Positions 26,510-35,548 of a stretch of DNA of 64,000 bases are shown here, one piece after another. A program made the position numbers and the translations under genes. The notes below the pieces were generated by a model. The model searched no databases, was not told the DNA's origin, and saw only the letters and a program-made list of their open reading frames with translations. Source of the stretch: Phenylobacterium sp. RIFCSPHIGHO2_01_FULL_69_31 (GTDB lineage Bacteria; Pseudomonadota; Alphaproteobacteria; Caulobacterales; Caulobacteraceae); NCBI RefSeq assembly GCF_001824475.1, contig NZ_MHXN01000031.1, forward strand, positions 165,382-229,381, written 5' to 3'. Position 1 is the first letter of the stretch. Each line of letters starts with the position of its first letter.

Positions 26510-26818
26510 TCAGTGGGTCCAGGGGATCCGTCTGCCGAAGGCGAAGTTGTCGGCATAGGCCTTGATGATGCGCTTGGCCGGCGCCGGGTCGATGAGTTGG
26601 AAGGCGATCCCGTGCGTCTCGGCGTAGCGCACGGCCTCTTCCTTGGTGTCGAAGGTCAGGCGCACCTGGCTCGACTCGGTGTCGGTCGTCACCGTCCAGC
26701 CCATCAGCGGGTCGGGCCGGCGCGCGGCCTTGGGCTCGAACTCCAGAACCCACGCCGCCGCCTTGGCGCGGCCCGACTGCATGGCGGTCTTGGACGGACG
26801 GTAGATGCGCGCGAGCAT
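26510..26818 (-). CDS. NDUFS4-like NADH dehydrogenase accessory subunit (ETC complex I conserved region)
   Basis: 102 residues starting [29 protein letters not shown], with GWT..D and [14 protein letters not shown]; this is the short alphaproteobacterial homolog of the mitochondrial 18-kDa complex I subunit. In alphaproteobacteria it is an accessory subunit attached to the NADH-binding arm of complex I and is commonly encoded away from the nuo operon, as here. It lies between tRNA-Pro and tRNA-Arg, all on the minus strand. No signal peptide, consistent with a cytoplasmic-side position. Confidence 0.88.
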   Translation of the reverse strand: MLARIYRPSKTAMQSGRAKAAAWVLEFEPKAARRPDPLMGWTVTTDTESSQVRLTFDTKEEAVRYAETHGIAFQLIDPAPAKRIIKAYADNFAFGRRIPWTH

Positions 26819-26849
26819 GCTGTTCTTCAGACCTCAAATTCCGCCGGCG

Positions 26850-26926
26850 TGGTCGGGGCGGAGAGATTCGAACTCCCGACCCTCTGCTCCCAAAGCAGAT
26901 GCGCTACCAGGCTGCGCTACGCCCCG
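26850..26926 (-). tRNA. tRNA-Pro (anticodon TGG)
   Basis: Minus strand: acceptor CGGGGCG pairs with CGCCCCG, discriminator A, encoded CCA. Anticodon stem TCTGC/GCAGA with loop TTTGGGA gives TGG. D-arm GCGCAGCCTGGTAGCGC and T-loop GTTCGAATC are standard. The C1:G72 pair is typical of bacterial tRNA-Pro. Confidence 0.97.
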
Positions 26927-26955
26927 AGGGCGCCGGAACGCCTGCCCTACAAGGG

Positions 26956-26973
26956 TTTACCCGGTCCGGTAAA
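26956..26973. repeat. Inverted repeat upstream of tRNA-Pro
   Basis: TTTACC-CGGTCC-GGTAAA, 6-bp perfect arms around 6 bp, 30 bp upstream of the leftward tRNA-Pro and about 120 bp upstream of the rightward Gln-rich protein gene. It could be an operator for either, or part of the tRNA promoter region; no assignment is possible. Confidence 0.35.
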
Positions 26974-27091
26974 GGGGCTGATGCGCCGCGGCGGCCCGGC
27001 CTTCAACGTGCAAGCCATGCTGTTCGTCGAGCCGGGCGCGACGGCCCGGCCAGCGGGGCTCAAGACATTCGCTCCATACACGGAGACGATG

Positions 27092-27592
27092 ATGAAGGCT
27101 TTCCTGCCCAGCCGCAGTGCGGTTCTCGGCGCCTGTCTGGTCGCTGTGACGTCCGCTGCGCACGCCGCCGAGCCGCCAGTCGTGGAGACCGGGGACAGCC
27201 AGAAGACCTGCGCGGCCCTGACCGAGGAGATCAACGCCCTGTCCGCCAGCGAAGCCAAGGCCGCCCGGCGCGCGGAGTCGGGCCGCAAGTTCCTGGGCTT
27301 CGCGGGCGCGGCCCTCCAGGCGGCGGCTCCCTTGCTGAGCAGCGGCAAGCTGGGCGGGGGTCAGGGCGGCTATGCGGCGCAGCAGGCCCTGGGCGCCATC
27401 CAGCAGCAGGCCATGCAGCAGCAACAGCAGCAGATGCAGGTCCAGATGCAGCAGCAGTTGGCCCAGGCCTACGGCGCCATGCCGGGCATGGCGGCGACGT
27501 CCGAGGCGCCGCAGGCCGAGCCCGCGCCCGTCAACCCCCGCGCCCAGCGCCTGGCCCATCTGAAGGGCCTGTTCGCCGACAAGAGCTGTTAG
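27092..27592 (+). CDS. Gln-rich exported hypothetical protein
   Basis: 166 residues. Sec signal peptide (hydrophobic about 9-24, ending SAAHA), a helical stretch rich in Ala/Glu/Lys, a Gly-rich hinge, then a run of glutamines (about 105-125, QQQ/MQQ repeats encoded largely by CAG), a Pro/Ala segment and a conserved-looking end RAQRLAHLKGLFADKSC with a C-terminal cysteine. The second of two tandem ATGs is chosen because GGAG lies 6 nt before it. It overlaps the convergent thioesterase by 4 nt. I recognise no family; length and composition suggest a periplasmic protein. Confidence 0.7.
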   Translation: MKAFLPSRSAVLGACLVAVTSAAHAAEPPVVETGDSQKTCAALTEEINALSASEAKAARRAESGRKFLGFAGAALQAAAPLLSSGKLGGGQGGYAAQQALGAIQQQAMQQQQQQMQVQMQQQLAQAYGAMPGMAATSEAPQAEPAPVNPRAQRLAHLKGLFADKSC

Positions 27593-28011
27593 CCCGGCCG
27601 GCCCATCAGCTTGAAGACGCCTGACGCGCGGACGATGTCCACCCCGCGGGCGTGCAGGCGGCCGTCGGCAAAGGCCACGTCCCGGCTGGCCCGGCTCATC
27701 CGCGCCTCGCCGACGATCCAGTCGCCTTCGCGGGCCATGTGCAGGAAGTCGATGGAGAGGTGGATCGTCACGCCCACCTTCTGCGTGCCCCGTCCCACCG
27801 CCGCCGCCAGCAGCCCGTCGGTAAAGGCGGACAGCATCCCGCCGTGTACGATGCCGATGCCGTTGGTATGGCGCGGCAGGGCGTAGAACGCCTGCTCGAC
27901 CAGGTCGCCGGCGCCGAGCCGGTGGTAGTAGGGGCCATTGTGGGTCGAGAACGGGCCGCGGCCCTTGGTCAGGACAAAGCCGGCCGGCGGCTCGGGGATC
28001 TCGTCAGCCAC
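27589..28011 (-). CDS. PaaI-type hotdog-fold thioesterase
   Basis: 140 residues. Hotdog fold with the HGGMLSAFTDGLLAAAVG segment (about 60-75), the PaaI-type catalytic helix, and THLSIDFLHMAREGDWIVGEA. It probably hydrolyses short-chain, aromatic or medium-chain acyl-CoA esters. The GTG at 28011 is chosen as start; it overlaps the end of the DUF192 gene by 8 nt, so initiation is likely coupled. Longer versions in the same frame run through DUF192 in the wrong frame and are not real. Confidence 0.85.
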   Translation of the reverse strand: MADEIPEPPAGFVLTKGRGPFSTHNGPYYHRLGAGDLVEQAFYALPRHTNGIGIVHGGMLSAFTDGLLAAAVGRGTQKVGVTIHLSIDFLHMAREGDWIVGEARMSRASRDVAFADGRLHARGVDIVRASGVFKLMGRPG

Positions 28012-28510
28012 GCGGCAGCGCCCGATGCAGCACCCGGTCGCCGGGCAGGAGGCCGATCTGCGCCGCGCGGCCCGCCGCGAGCTCCAGCACGAACTTCGCC
28101 GGCCCCGCCGACGGCGCGCCGCGCTCGTCCAGCGGTTGGACATTGCGGCTGATCGAGACGACCCGGCCGTTCTCGCCGATGTAGATGATGTCCAGCGGGA
28201 TGAGCGTGTTCCGCATCCAGAACATCTGCGGCCCGGCCTTGGCGAACAGGAACAGCATGCCGCGGTCGGCCGCGAGGCTCCGGCGGCACATCAGGCCGTA
28301 CTCGCGCTCCCGATCGCTGTCGGCCACCTCGACCATAAAGGCGTGCAGGCCCTTGTCGGTTCGGACCTGGAGCGCCTCCAGTGGCTTGATCTCGGGCTGG
28401 CCCTTGCAGGCCTTTGGGTCCTGACGCGGAATCTGCGCCAAGGCCGGCGCGGCGCACAGCGCCAAGGCCAGGGCGACGCCCAGCCGCCGGCCGATCAACT
28501 CATGCAACAC
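28004..28510 (-). CDS. DUF192 domain secreted protein
   Basis: 168 residues with a Sec signal peptide (about 8-25, AAPALA cleavage). The mature domain has the DUF192 marks: ERE.GLMCRRSL, GMLFLF, FWMRNTLIPLDIIYI and VLEL..G.A...G...GD. DUF192 proteins are small beta-barrel proteins of unknown function, usually exported. It overlaps the thioesterase by 8 nt and follows the double cold-shock gene by 29 bp on the same strand, so the three may be one transcript. Confidence 0.88.
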   Translation of the reverse strand: MLHELIGRRLGVALALALCAAPALAQIPRQDPKACKGQPEIKPLEALQVRTDKGLHAFMVEVADSDREREYGLMCRRSLAADRGMLFLFAKAGPQMFWMRNTLIPLDIIYIGENGRVVSISRNVQPLDERGAPSAGPAKFVLELAAGRAAQIGLLPGDRVLHRALPRG

Positions 28511-28539
28511 GAAGGCAGCTCCGAAGCGTGTCGTCTCTC

Positions 28540-29115
28540 TTACGAGAGGTTAGACGCTTCGATCTCGGCCACGACAAGTCCCTTAGGGCCCTCGGCGAAC
28601 CTGACCATGACGCTCTCGCCCGGCTGGAGATCCTCCATGCCCGACCGCCGAAGCGTCTCGATGTGGACGAAGATGTCGCCCGGCTGGTTGTCGCGCACCA
28701 CGAAGCCGTAGCCCTTGGCGCGGTTGAACCACTTCACCTTGGCCTCTTCCAGCGGGCCGGTGGCCTGGACAGGTCGGCGCGGCGGACGGCTCAGACCCTC
28801 GGGGCGGCTGCGCATCGCGTCGGGACGTGGCGGAGCCGGCGTGGCGGAGCTTTCGTCAACCAGCACGACCTCGGCGACCTGCCAGCCCTTGGGTCGGCGG
28901 ACGACATCGCAGGTGATCAGCGAGCCTTCGAGGCAGCTTTCACGGCCTGAGGTCCTGAGGCTCGTGACATGGAGCAGCACATCCTTGAGGTCGGTGAGAC
29001 TTGGATCGTCGGGGACAATGAAGCCGTAGCCCTTGCCCACGTCGAACCACTTCACGCGCCCGCAAATCCGCACCGGCGGCGGCGCATCCACTTGCTCGAA
29101 TTCGTAACCAGCCAT
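28540..29115 (-). CDS. Cold-shock protein with two cold-shock domains (CspC/CspD type)
   Basis: 191 residues: CSD1 at about 17-88 and CSD2 at about 122-189, joined by a Pro/Arg-rich linker. Each has the RNP1-like KGYGF core (GKGYGFIV and AKGYGFVV); the RNP2 counterparts are VLLHV and IFVHI. Two-domain Csps are typical of Caulobacter (CspC, CspD), where they act in stationary phase and cold adaptation by binding single-stranded nucleic acid. The leftward 5' region (29116-29260) has an AT-rich stretch and a hairpin (GATTCGC/GCGAATC, 29200-29218), compatible with a structured leader. Confidence 0.92.
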   Translation of the reverse strand: MAGYEFEQVDAPPPVRICGRVKWFDVGKGYGFIVPDDPSLTDLKDVLLHVTSLRTSGRESCLEGSLITCDVVRRPKGWQVAEVVLVDESSATPAPPRPDAMRSRPEGLSRPPRRPVQATGPLEEAKVKWFNRAKGYGFVVRDNQPGDIFVHIETLRRSGMEDLQPGESVMVRFAEGPKGLVVAEIEASNLS

Positions 29116-29260
29116 TCGCCCCTCGGCCCGCTACCCTCCCGACAATTGGGTCGGAGCCGACTATAACACTGTTCTTGTAACATATGGGACGTCAATGGTG
29201 ATTCGCGTTCGGCGAATCCTGCGCCGCGCGAGGTCGAGCACCTGATGTGGGGAAATCGCG

Positions 29261-29335
29261 TGGCAGTCCCTAGGGGAGTCGAACCCCTCTCTCCAGGTTG
29301 AAAACCTGGCGTCCTAACCGATAGACGAAGGGACC
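29261..29335 (-). tRNA. tRNA-Glu (anticodon TTC)
   Basis: Minus strand: acceptor GGTCCCT pairs with AGGGACT (G1:U72 wobble), discriminator G, encoded CCA. Anticodon stem CCAGG/CCTGG with loop TTTTCAA gives TTC. D-arm CGTCTATCGGTTAGGACG and T-loop GTTCGACTC are normal. Confidence 0.97.
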
Positions 29336-29397
29336 GCGTGCGCGAGAGGCGGCTCTATAGCGGCCTTCTTTTTGGGGCGCAAGCGGCCGAAACGGAC

Positions 29398-31194
29398 TTA
29401 TGTTCGGCGGGGGTCGGCGACGTCCTCGATCTCGAGTTCCACCCCTTCGCGCCCCTGCCAGTCGTCGGGTTTCAGACGGCCGGCCACATGGACCGAGCCA
29501 CCTTCCTGCAGGAGGCGACGGCCCGCCTCGGTGTCCTCGACCCGCCAGGCGACGGCCTTGAGTCGGCCCCCGCTTCCGTCGGCCAGGGTGCAGCGCACGT
29601 GTCCGCCGCGCAGGGCCATGGGCCGTTCGATTCGCACGTCCGCCGCAGCGAAGGTTGGTTCGGGATTGCCCGGCCCGAACGGCGCCAGCCGCTGGAAGTC
29701 GCTCCAGAGGCTTCGGTCGGCGCCCCGAGTCGTCACCAGGGCGTCGATTTCCAGCCCGTCCGCGGCCGCGGCGATCTCGGCCTCGACCGCCATCCGCTCG
29801 CAGAGAAAGGCTCGGAGTTCGGGGATCGTGTCGGGCCGCACCGACAGGCCGGCCGCCATGGCATGGCCGCCGCCGGCCAGCAGCAGCCCTTCCTCGTAGG
29901 CGGCCTGGACCGCCCGCCCCAGGTTGACGCCCGGCTGCGACCGGCCGGACCCCTTGCCCACGTCGGCGGCCCGGTCGATCCCGATGACGACCACCGGCTT
30001 GCGGTAACGCTCGCGCAGCCGCCCGGCGACGATGCCGATCACCCCGGGATGCCAGCCGTCGTCGGCGACGATCAGGCAGGGCGCGTCGGCCTGGTTGCTT
30101 TCACGCTCGATGTGGCGGATCGCCGCCTCCTGGACCTCGGCCTCCACCTGTTTGCGTGAGGCGTTGAGCGCGTCCAGCTCCGCAGCCAGGGCCTGCGCCT
30201 CCGCCGGATCGTCGGTGGACAGCAGCCGCGCGCCGAGATCGGCGCGGCCGATGCGCCCGCCGGCGTTGATCCGCGGCCCCAGCAGGAAGCCGACGTGGAA
30301 TACGGACGCCGGCCCCTGGGACTTGGCGACCTCCATCAGGGCCTTCAGTCCCGGGTTGCCCCAGGCCGACATGACCTTCAGACCCTGGGCGACCAGGGCG
30401 CGGTTGAAGCCGGTGAGCTGGGTCACGTCGCAGACGGCGCCCATCGCGGCGAGGTCCAGCCAGGTCTTCAGATCGGGACCCGCACCCGCGCAGAGGCCTC
30501 GCTTGCGCGCCTCGCGAGACAGCGCCGCAAGCAGCACGAAGCTCACCCCCGCCGCGGCCAAATGCCCCTGCCCCGAACCACAATCCGGCCGGTTCGGGTT
30601 CACTAGAGCCGCCACCGCCGGAATCTCGCCCCGCCGCATCAGGTGGTGGTCCACCACCACGACCGGGAGGTCGATCTCCACCGCACACGCCAGGGCGTCG
30701 TGCGCCGCCGCGCCGCAGTCCACGGTGACGACCAGCTCCGCGCCCTCGGCCTTCAGGCGGCGGAAGGCGGCGGGCGATGGGCCATAGCCCTCGTTGATCC
30801 GGTCGGGGACATAGATCGACAGCTCCAGGCCCATCGCCCGGAACCAGCGCACGATCAGCGAGGCCGAGGAGGCTCCGTCGACGTCATAGTCGGCGAACAC
30901 CACGATCCGACGGCGCGCCTCCAGCGCGTCCACCAGGATCTCCGCGGCCCTGTCCATGTCTGCGAACGATGAGGGGTCGGGGAACAGCGCCTTCAGCGTC
31001 GGGTTCAGGAAGTCGGCGCAGGCCTCGACGGTCACACCGCGCGAGGCCAGGGCCCGGGCCAGCGGCTCGGACAAGCCATGGTCCAGCTGGTGGCGGCGAA
31101 CGACATCCGCCTCGGCGGCTCGCTGGCGCCACAGCCGCCCGCTCAGCGAGCGCGTGACGCCCAGGAACCCCACATGCGCGCTCCCGTCCGCCAT
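29398..31194 (-). CDS. recJ: Single-stranded-DNA-specific exonuclease RecJ
   Basis: 598 residues. DHH phosphoesterase core with FADYDVDGASS (about 99-109), VDCG, the DHH motif in VVDHHLM, and the DHHA1 segment with GGGHAMAAG near 470. It degrades 5' single-stranded ends in RecF-pathway recombination and mismatch repair. It is last in the leftward run alaC-like/hom/glpX/recJ, separated from glpX by 164 bp, which may hold its own promoter. The start at the ATG before ADGSAHVGFLGVTRSL fits family length. Confidence 0.96.
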   Translation of the reverse strand: MADGSAHVGFLGVTRSLSGRLWRQRAAEADVVRRHQLDHGLSEPLARALASRGVTVEACADFLNPTLKALFPDPSSFADMDRAAEILVDALEARRRIVVFADYDVDGASSASLIVRWFRAMGLELSIYVPDRINEGYGPSPAAFRRLKAEGAELVVTVDCGAAAHDALACAVEIDLPVVVVDHHLMRRGEIPAVAALVNPNRPDCGSGQGHLAAAGVSFVLLAALSREARKRGLCAGAGPDLKTWLDLAAMGAVCDVTQLTGFNRALVAQGLKVMSAWGNPGLKALMEVAKSQGPASVFHVGFLLGPRINAGGRIGRADLGARLLSTDDPAEAQALAAELDALNASRKQVEAEVQEAAIRHIERESNQADAPCLIVADDGWHPGVIGIVAGRLRERYRKPVVVIGIDRAADVGKGSGRSQPGVNLGRAVQAAYEEGLLLAGGGHAMAAGLSVRPDTIPELRAFLCERMAVEAEIAAAADGLEIDALVTTRGADRSLWSDFQRLAPFGPGNPEPTFAAADVRIERPMALRGGHVRCTLADGSGGRLKAVAWRVEDTEAGRRLLQEGGSVHVAGRLKPDDWQGREGVELEIEDVADPRRT

Positions 31195-31358
31195 CCGCCT
31201 GTCCGCTCCTTAGCCTTGCGCGGCACTATCGGCCGGCGGCCTACGAGTCGCTAGGACCTATCGCCCTACGCGCCCTGTGCGACAGATCCGGTCGCATTGA
31301 CGCGGAACGCCGCCCGGAGGTCTCCGGACGGCGGCACGCGAACCTTGACCGGATTGAC

Positions 31359-32312
31359 CTAGACGGGCCGCTTCATCCGCACGTCGCGCACGGTCCGGGT
31401 GGCCGAGTTCATGACCAGGGTGTGGGTATGCACGAAGCCGCCCGAGTAGGTGACGCCGTCCAGCAGCGCGCCCTTGGTGACGCCCGTGGCGGCGAAGATC
31501 GCGTCGGCGCGGACCATCTCGTGCAGGTCGTACTTCTTGTCGAGGTCGGTGATCCCGACCCGGGCGGCGCGCGCCCGCTCGTCGGCGTTGCGGAATACCA
31601 GCCGTCCCTGGAACTGCCCGCCCACGCACTTCAGCGCCGCGCAGGCCAGCACGCCCTCCGGCGCCCCGCCGGAGCCGACATAGAGGTCGATCCCGGTCTC
31701 GGGGTCGGTCGTGTTGATCACGCCGGCCACGTCGCCGTCGGTGATCAGGTGCACGCGCGCGCCGACGGAACGGGCCGAGGCGATGATGTCGGCATGGCGC
31801 GGACGGTCCAGGATGCAGACCGTGATATCGCTGGGATCGACACCCTTGGCCTTGGCGAGCGCCTTGATGTTGTCGGCCGGGCTCTTGTCCAGGTCGATGA
31901 CCCCGGCCGGATAGCCGGGACCGCAGGCGATCTTGTCCATGTAGGTGTCGGGGGCGTTCAGCATGGTGCCCTTGGGCGCCCAGGCCATCACCGCGCAGGC
32001 GTTGGCCATCGCCTTGGCCGTCAGGGTCGTCCCTTCCAGCGGATCGAGGGCGATGTCGATCTTGGCGCCTTTGCCCTTGCCCACCTTCTCCCCGATGTAG
32101 AGCATCGGCGCCTCATCGCGCTCGCCCTCGCCGATGACGATCTCGCCATCGATGTCGAGGTCGTTCAGCGCGGTGCGCATGGCGTCCACGGCGGCTTGGT
32201 CGGCGGCCTTTTCGTCGCCGCGACCCACGAGCTTCCAGGCGGCGATGGCGGCGATCTCGGTCACCCGGACCGCGTCCAGCACCAGTCCGCGATCCAGAAC
32301 TTCAGAACTCAT
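31359..32312 (-). CDS. glpX: Fructose-1,6-bisphosphatase, class II
   Basis: 317 residues. GlpX marks: IGEGERDEAPMLYIGE, the metal-binding DPLEGTT and RPRHADII, then GGAPEGVL. It hydrolyses fructose 1,6-bisphosphate in gluconeogenesis. The ATG at 32312 is the start; a longer frame reads unrelated sequence. It follows the homoserine dehydrogenase gene by 49 bp. The hom-glpX-recJ order is common in alphaproteobacteria and points to a shared transcript. Confidence 0.96.
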   Translation of the reverse strand: MSSEVLDRGLVLDAVRVTEIAAIAAWKLVGRGDEKAADQAAVDAMRTALNDLDIDGEIVIGEGERDEAPMLYIGEKVGKGKGAKIDIALDPLEGTTLTAKAMANACAVMAWAPKGTMLNAPDTYMDKIACGPGYPAGVIDLDKSPADNIKALAKAKGVDPSDITVCILDRPRHADIIASARSVGARVHLITDGDVAGVINTTDPETGIDLYVGSGGAPEGVLACAALKCVGGQFQGRLVFRNADERARAARVGITDLDKKYDLHEMVRADAIFAATGVTKGALLDGVTYSGGFVHTHTLVMNSATRTVRDVRMKRPV

Positions 32313-32361
32313 CTCGTTTCCAACCCCAGCGTGCGCATCTCTATCGGAGGCGCGTTTGACC

Positions 32362-33666
32362 CTAGATGCGGGCGATCCGCAACAGATGAGGACGATCCAA
32401 CACCGCGGGCAGACCCGCAATCCGCTCGACTGCCGCCGTCAGGACAGATTCCGCCACGGCGTGGGTCGTCAGGACGATCGGCACGCCCTCGGCGCCTTCC
32501 GTCGGCTTCTGCAGGAAGCTCTCGATGGACACGCCGGCCTCGGCGAGCGTCTCGGAGACCGCCGCGATCACACCCGGCTCGTCCTTCACCAGGAAGCGGA
32601 GATAGGCGCGTCCCGTCATCCGCGACGGGTCGATCGGATCGAACGGCTTCAGCGAACTGGCCGGCGCCTGGAAGACGGGCCGGACCGCACCGGTCATCAC
32701 ATCCGCGATGTCGGCGGCCACGGCTGCGGCCGTCGGCCCTGCCCCGGCCCCCGGGCCCTGGACGAAGATCCGCCCCGTCCGCGCGCCCTCGATGAAGAGC
32801 GCGTTCAGCGCCCCGCCCGCCTGGGCCAGCGGGTGGTTGAGCGGCGCCAGGGAGGGATGCACCCGCACCAGCACGCCGTCGGCCGAACGCTCGGCCGAGG
32901 CCACCAGCTTGATGCGATAGCCCAGGTCTTTCGCCATGCGGATGTCCAGCAGGTCGACCTGCTCGATGCCCTCGATCTCGGCCGCGGCGAAGTTCGGCGC
33001 GCAGCCGAAGGCCAGCGCCGCGAGGATCGAAATCTTGTGCGCCGCGTCGAAGCCGCCGACGTCCATGGTGGGATCGGCCTCGGCGTAACCCAACCGCTGG
33101 GCCTCGGCGAGCACCTCGGCGAACGAACGGCCTGTCGCCTCCATCTCGGTGAGGATGTAGTTGCAGGTGCCGTTGAGGATGCCGGCCACCGAGCGGATCT
33201 CGTCGCCAACCAGGGCCTCGCGCACGATCTTCACGGCCGGGACCCCTCCCATGACGGCGGCCTCGAACAGCAGCGGCGCGCCCTTGGCCTCGGCCAGGGC
33301 GGCCAGTTCGGCGCCGTGCTCGGCGATCAGGGCCTTGTTGGCCGTCACGACCGGCTTGCCTGCGGAGAGCGCCGCCTCGACCGCCGCCTTGGCCGGACCG
33401 TCGGAGCCGCCGATCAGCTCGACGAAGAGGTCCACGTCCGGCGAGTTCGCCAACGCCACCGGATCGTCGAACCAGGGCAGGTTCGAGATGTCGAACGGCC
33501 GGGGCCGCGAGCGTGACCGCGCCGACACGCCGGTGACGACCGCCCGGCCGCCCGCCGGTGCGAAATCCGGATGCTCGGAGAGGAAGGTCAGCAGGCCCGC
33601 ACCGACCGTGCCGAGGCCCGCGACGCCGATGCGCCAGGTCTTTCGATCGCTTCCCATGTCGGTCAC
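32362..33666 (-). CDS. hom: Homoserine dehydrogenase
   Basis: 434 residues from the GTG at 33666, which overlaps the aminotransferase stop by 4 nt (GTGA); an ATG at 33657 is an alternative three codons in. N-terminal Rossmann GLGTVGAG, catalytic region with VVTANKALIA, GILNGTCNYIL and ADPTMDVGGFDAAHK, then a C-terminal ACT domain (RFLVKDEPGVIAAVSETLA) for threonine feedback. It reduces aspartate semialdehyde to homoserine, the branch leading to Met and Thr. Confidence 0.96.
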   Translation of the reverse strand: MTDMGSDRKTWRIGVAGLGTVGAGLLTFLSEHPDFAPAGGRAVVTGVSARSRSRPRPFDISNLPWFDDPVALANSPDVDLFVELIGGSDGPAKAAVEAALSAGKPVVTANKALIAEHGAELAALAEAKGAPLLFEAAVMGGVPAVKIVREALVGDEIRSVAGILNGTCNYILTEMEATGRSFAEVLAEAQRLGYAEADPTMDVGGFDAAHKISILAALAFGCAPNFAAAEIEGIEQVDLLDIRMAKDLGYRIKLVASAERSADGVLVRVHPSLAPLNHPLAQAGGALNALFIEGARTGRIFVQGPGAGAGPTAAAVAADIADVMTGAVRPVFQAPASSLKPFDPIDPSRMTGRAYLRFLVKDEPGVIAAVSETLAEAGVSIESFLQKPTEGAEGVPIVLTTHAVAESVLTAAVERIAGLPAVLDRPHLLRIARI

Positions 33667-34883
33667 TGTGCGGCCAGGGCGTTGTGGGCGCGCCCCAGGA
33701 TCTCCTCGGAGTTGGCCAGGAACTTCTTCACGCTGCGCGCCGCTTGGCGGATGCGGTGCTCGTTCTCCACCAGGCCGATGCGGACATAGCCTTCGCCATA
33801 TTCACCGAACGCGATGCCGGGCGCCACGGCGACGCCGGCCTCCTCGATCAGCAGCTTGGAGAACAGCATCGATCCGGCTTCCTCGTACTGCGGTGGCAGC
33901 TTGGCCCAGGCGAACATCGAGGCCGGCGGCGCGGGGATGTCCCACCCGGCCCGCTTCATCGATGACACCAGGGTGTCGCGGCGGCCCTTGTAGATCGCCC
34001 GGATCTCGTCGATGCAGTCGGTGGGCCCGTTCAGCGCCGCCGCAGCGGCCACCTGGATCGGTGTATAGGCACCGTAGTCCAGATAGGACTTCACCCGGGC
34101 CAAAGCCGCGCACATCCGTTCGTTGCCGACCACCATGCCGACCCGCCAGCCGGCCATGGCGAAGGTCTTGCTGAGCGAATTGACCTCGACGGCGATGTCC
34201 TTGGCGCCCTCCACCTGCAGCAGCGACGGCGGCGGGTTGTCGTCGAAATAGATCTCGGAATAGGCGATGTCGGACAGCACCAGCAGGTCGTGCTTGCGCG
34301 CCAGGGCCACGACCTCCTTGTAGAAGTCGAGGTCCACCCACTGGGCGGTCGGGTTCGACGGATAGCTGACGATCAGCACGCTGGGCGGCGGCGCCGAGTG
34401 CTTCACGGCGCGGCTGATCCCCGAGAGGTATTCCTCCGGGCTGCCGGCCGGCACGTGGCGGATCACGCCGCCCGCCATGATGAAGCCGTAGGCGTGGATC
34501 GGATAGGCGGGGTTCGGGCAGATGATCACATCGCCGGGCGCAGTCAGGGCCTGCGCCAGGTTGGCGAACCCTTCCTTGGAGCCCAGGGTCGAGATCACTT
34601 CGCGGTCCGGATCAAGCTTCACGCCGAAGCGGCGCGCATAGTAGCCGGCCATGGCCTTGCGCAGGCCCGAGATGCCTTTTGAGGCGGAATACCGGCCGGC
34701 CTTCGGGTCCCGGGCGGTCTCGATCAGCTTCTCGACGATGTGCTTGGGGGTCGGCATGTCGGGATTGCCCATGCCGAAGTCGATGATGTCCGTACCCTGG
34801 CCACGGAGGCGGGCCTTGATGCGGTTCACCTCCTCGAAGACGTAAGGCGGGAGGCGGCGGATGCGGTGGAATTCGGGTGTCAT
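33663..34883 (-). CDS. alaC: Class I aminotransferase, AlaC-like
   Basis: 406 residues. Fold type I PLP enzyme with SYPSNPTAQWVDLDFY, the PLP-lysine motif SLSKTFAMAGWRVG and C-terminal YVRIGLVENEHRIRQA. The beginning (FHRIRRLPPYVFEEVNRIKARLRGQG) is typical of the AlaC/LL-diaminopimelate aminotransferase branch; AlaC makes alanine from pyruvate and glutamate. Coupling to hom by a GTGA overlap suggests an amino-acid operon. Specificity is inferred from branch similarity only. Confidence 0.82.
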   Translation of the reverse strand: MTPEFHRIRRLPPYVFEEVNRIKARLRGQGTDIIDFGMGNPDMPTPKHIVEKLIETARDPKAGRYSASKGISGLRKAMAGYYARRFGVKLDPDREVISTLGSKEGFANLAQALTAPGDVIICPNPAYPIHAYGFIMAGGVIRHVPAGSPEEYLSGISRAVKHSAPPPSVLIVSYPSNPTAQWVDLDFYKEVVALARKHDLLVLSDIAYSEIYFDDNPPPSLLQVEGAKDIAVEVNSLSKTFAMAGWRVGMVVGNERMCAALARVKSYLDYGAYTPIQVAAAAALNGPTDCIDEIRAIYKGRRDTLVSSMKRAGWDIPAPPASMFAWAKLPPQYEEAGSMLFSKLLIEEAGVAVAPGIAFGEYGEGYVRIGLVENEHRIRQAARSVKKFLANSEEILGRAHNALAAQ

Positions 34884-35006
34884 AGGTAGAGCTCTCTCGC
34901 CGCGGTTCGCCCATGCGGCCGATCTGCGAGCTGACGTCAGGCTTCGATAGACTCAGGGCGGGAGTCCGCCAAGCCGGCTTGGGGGATTTTTATGCCTCTC
35001 GCGGCC

Positions 35007-35026
35007 CCAAAAGCCCCATCGGGGCT
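35007..35026 (-). terminator. Intrinsic terminator downstream of the small lipoprotein gene
   Basis: On the minus strand AGCCCC-gat-GGGGCT is followed by TTTTGG. The stem touches the stop codon of the lipoprotein gene. It is short but in the right place before the leftward aminotransferase gene. Confidence 0.55.
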
Positions 35027-35469
35027 CAGCGCCGCGGAGGCGGGGTAGCTCGTTCGCGCAATTCCCGTGCGAAAGCCTCGGCGTCGCCGGGCTTCGGGGG
35101 TTCGATCTGCGGCCCTGCGTCGCGGCGGGCCTTCTCGGCGAAGGCGTCGGTGCCTTGCAGCGTCCAGGTGCCCGGCGCGGTCGCCTGGGTCAGGGCCTCG
35201 CCTTCGGCCAGCACGGCATAGGCGTCACGGCCGTACTGGGCCAGCGGGCGAATGTCGGTGGGCGCCTTGGGAATCGAGGCAAACGTCGGGAACTTGCCGG
35301 GCTGGCGGGTCAGTCGGGTGACGTCGGCGGCCACGGGCGAGGCCGGATCCACCTTGGCGTCCTTGAACGGATTGCCGACGCAGCCGCCCAGCAGCAGGGA
35401 ACCCGCCACGACGGCGAGCGCTGTGCCAGCCCAGGGCTTCTTCGGAAAAAACGGGCGCGACGCGTTCAT
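35026..35469 (-). CDS. Small lipoprotein of unknown function
   Basis: 147 residues with a lipoprotein signal: positively charged start, hydrophobic 14-27, lipobox LLGGC with Cys30. The mature chain is Pro-rich with a PGKFPTFASIPKAPTD segment and a C-terminal ERATPPPRR tail; no recognisable domain. It is transcribed leftward, divergent from phaC across 79 bp, and ends in an intrinsic terminator. The start at 35469 is the only one giving a complete signal peptide. Confidence 0.75.
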   Translation of the reverse strand: MNASRPFFPKKPWAGTALAVVAGSLLLGGCVGNPFKDAKVDPASPVAADVTRLTRQPGKFPTFASIPKAPTDIRPLAQYGRDAYAVLAEGEALTQATAPGTWTLQGTDAFAEKARRDAGPQIEPPKPGDAEAFARELRERATPPPRR

Positions 35470-35548
35470 TTGCGCCAAGGTCTTATGCGATGATTGCGAC
35501 CGGCGGAAGAGCGCGACTTCAGATCGCGCCATTCGGGAGAACGACAGG

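Noticed and set aside
26421..29335. tRNA genes as attachment sites of an integrated element
   Set aside because: No integrase, no direct repeat of a tRNA end, and flanking genes are housekeeping.
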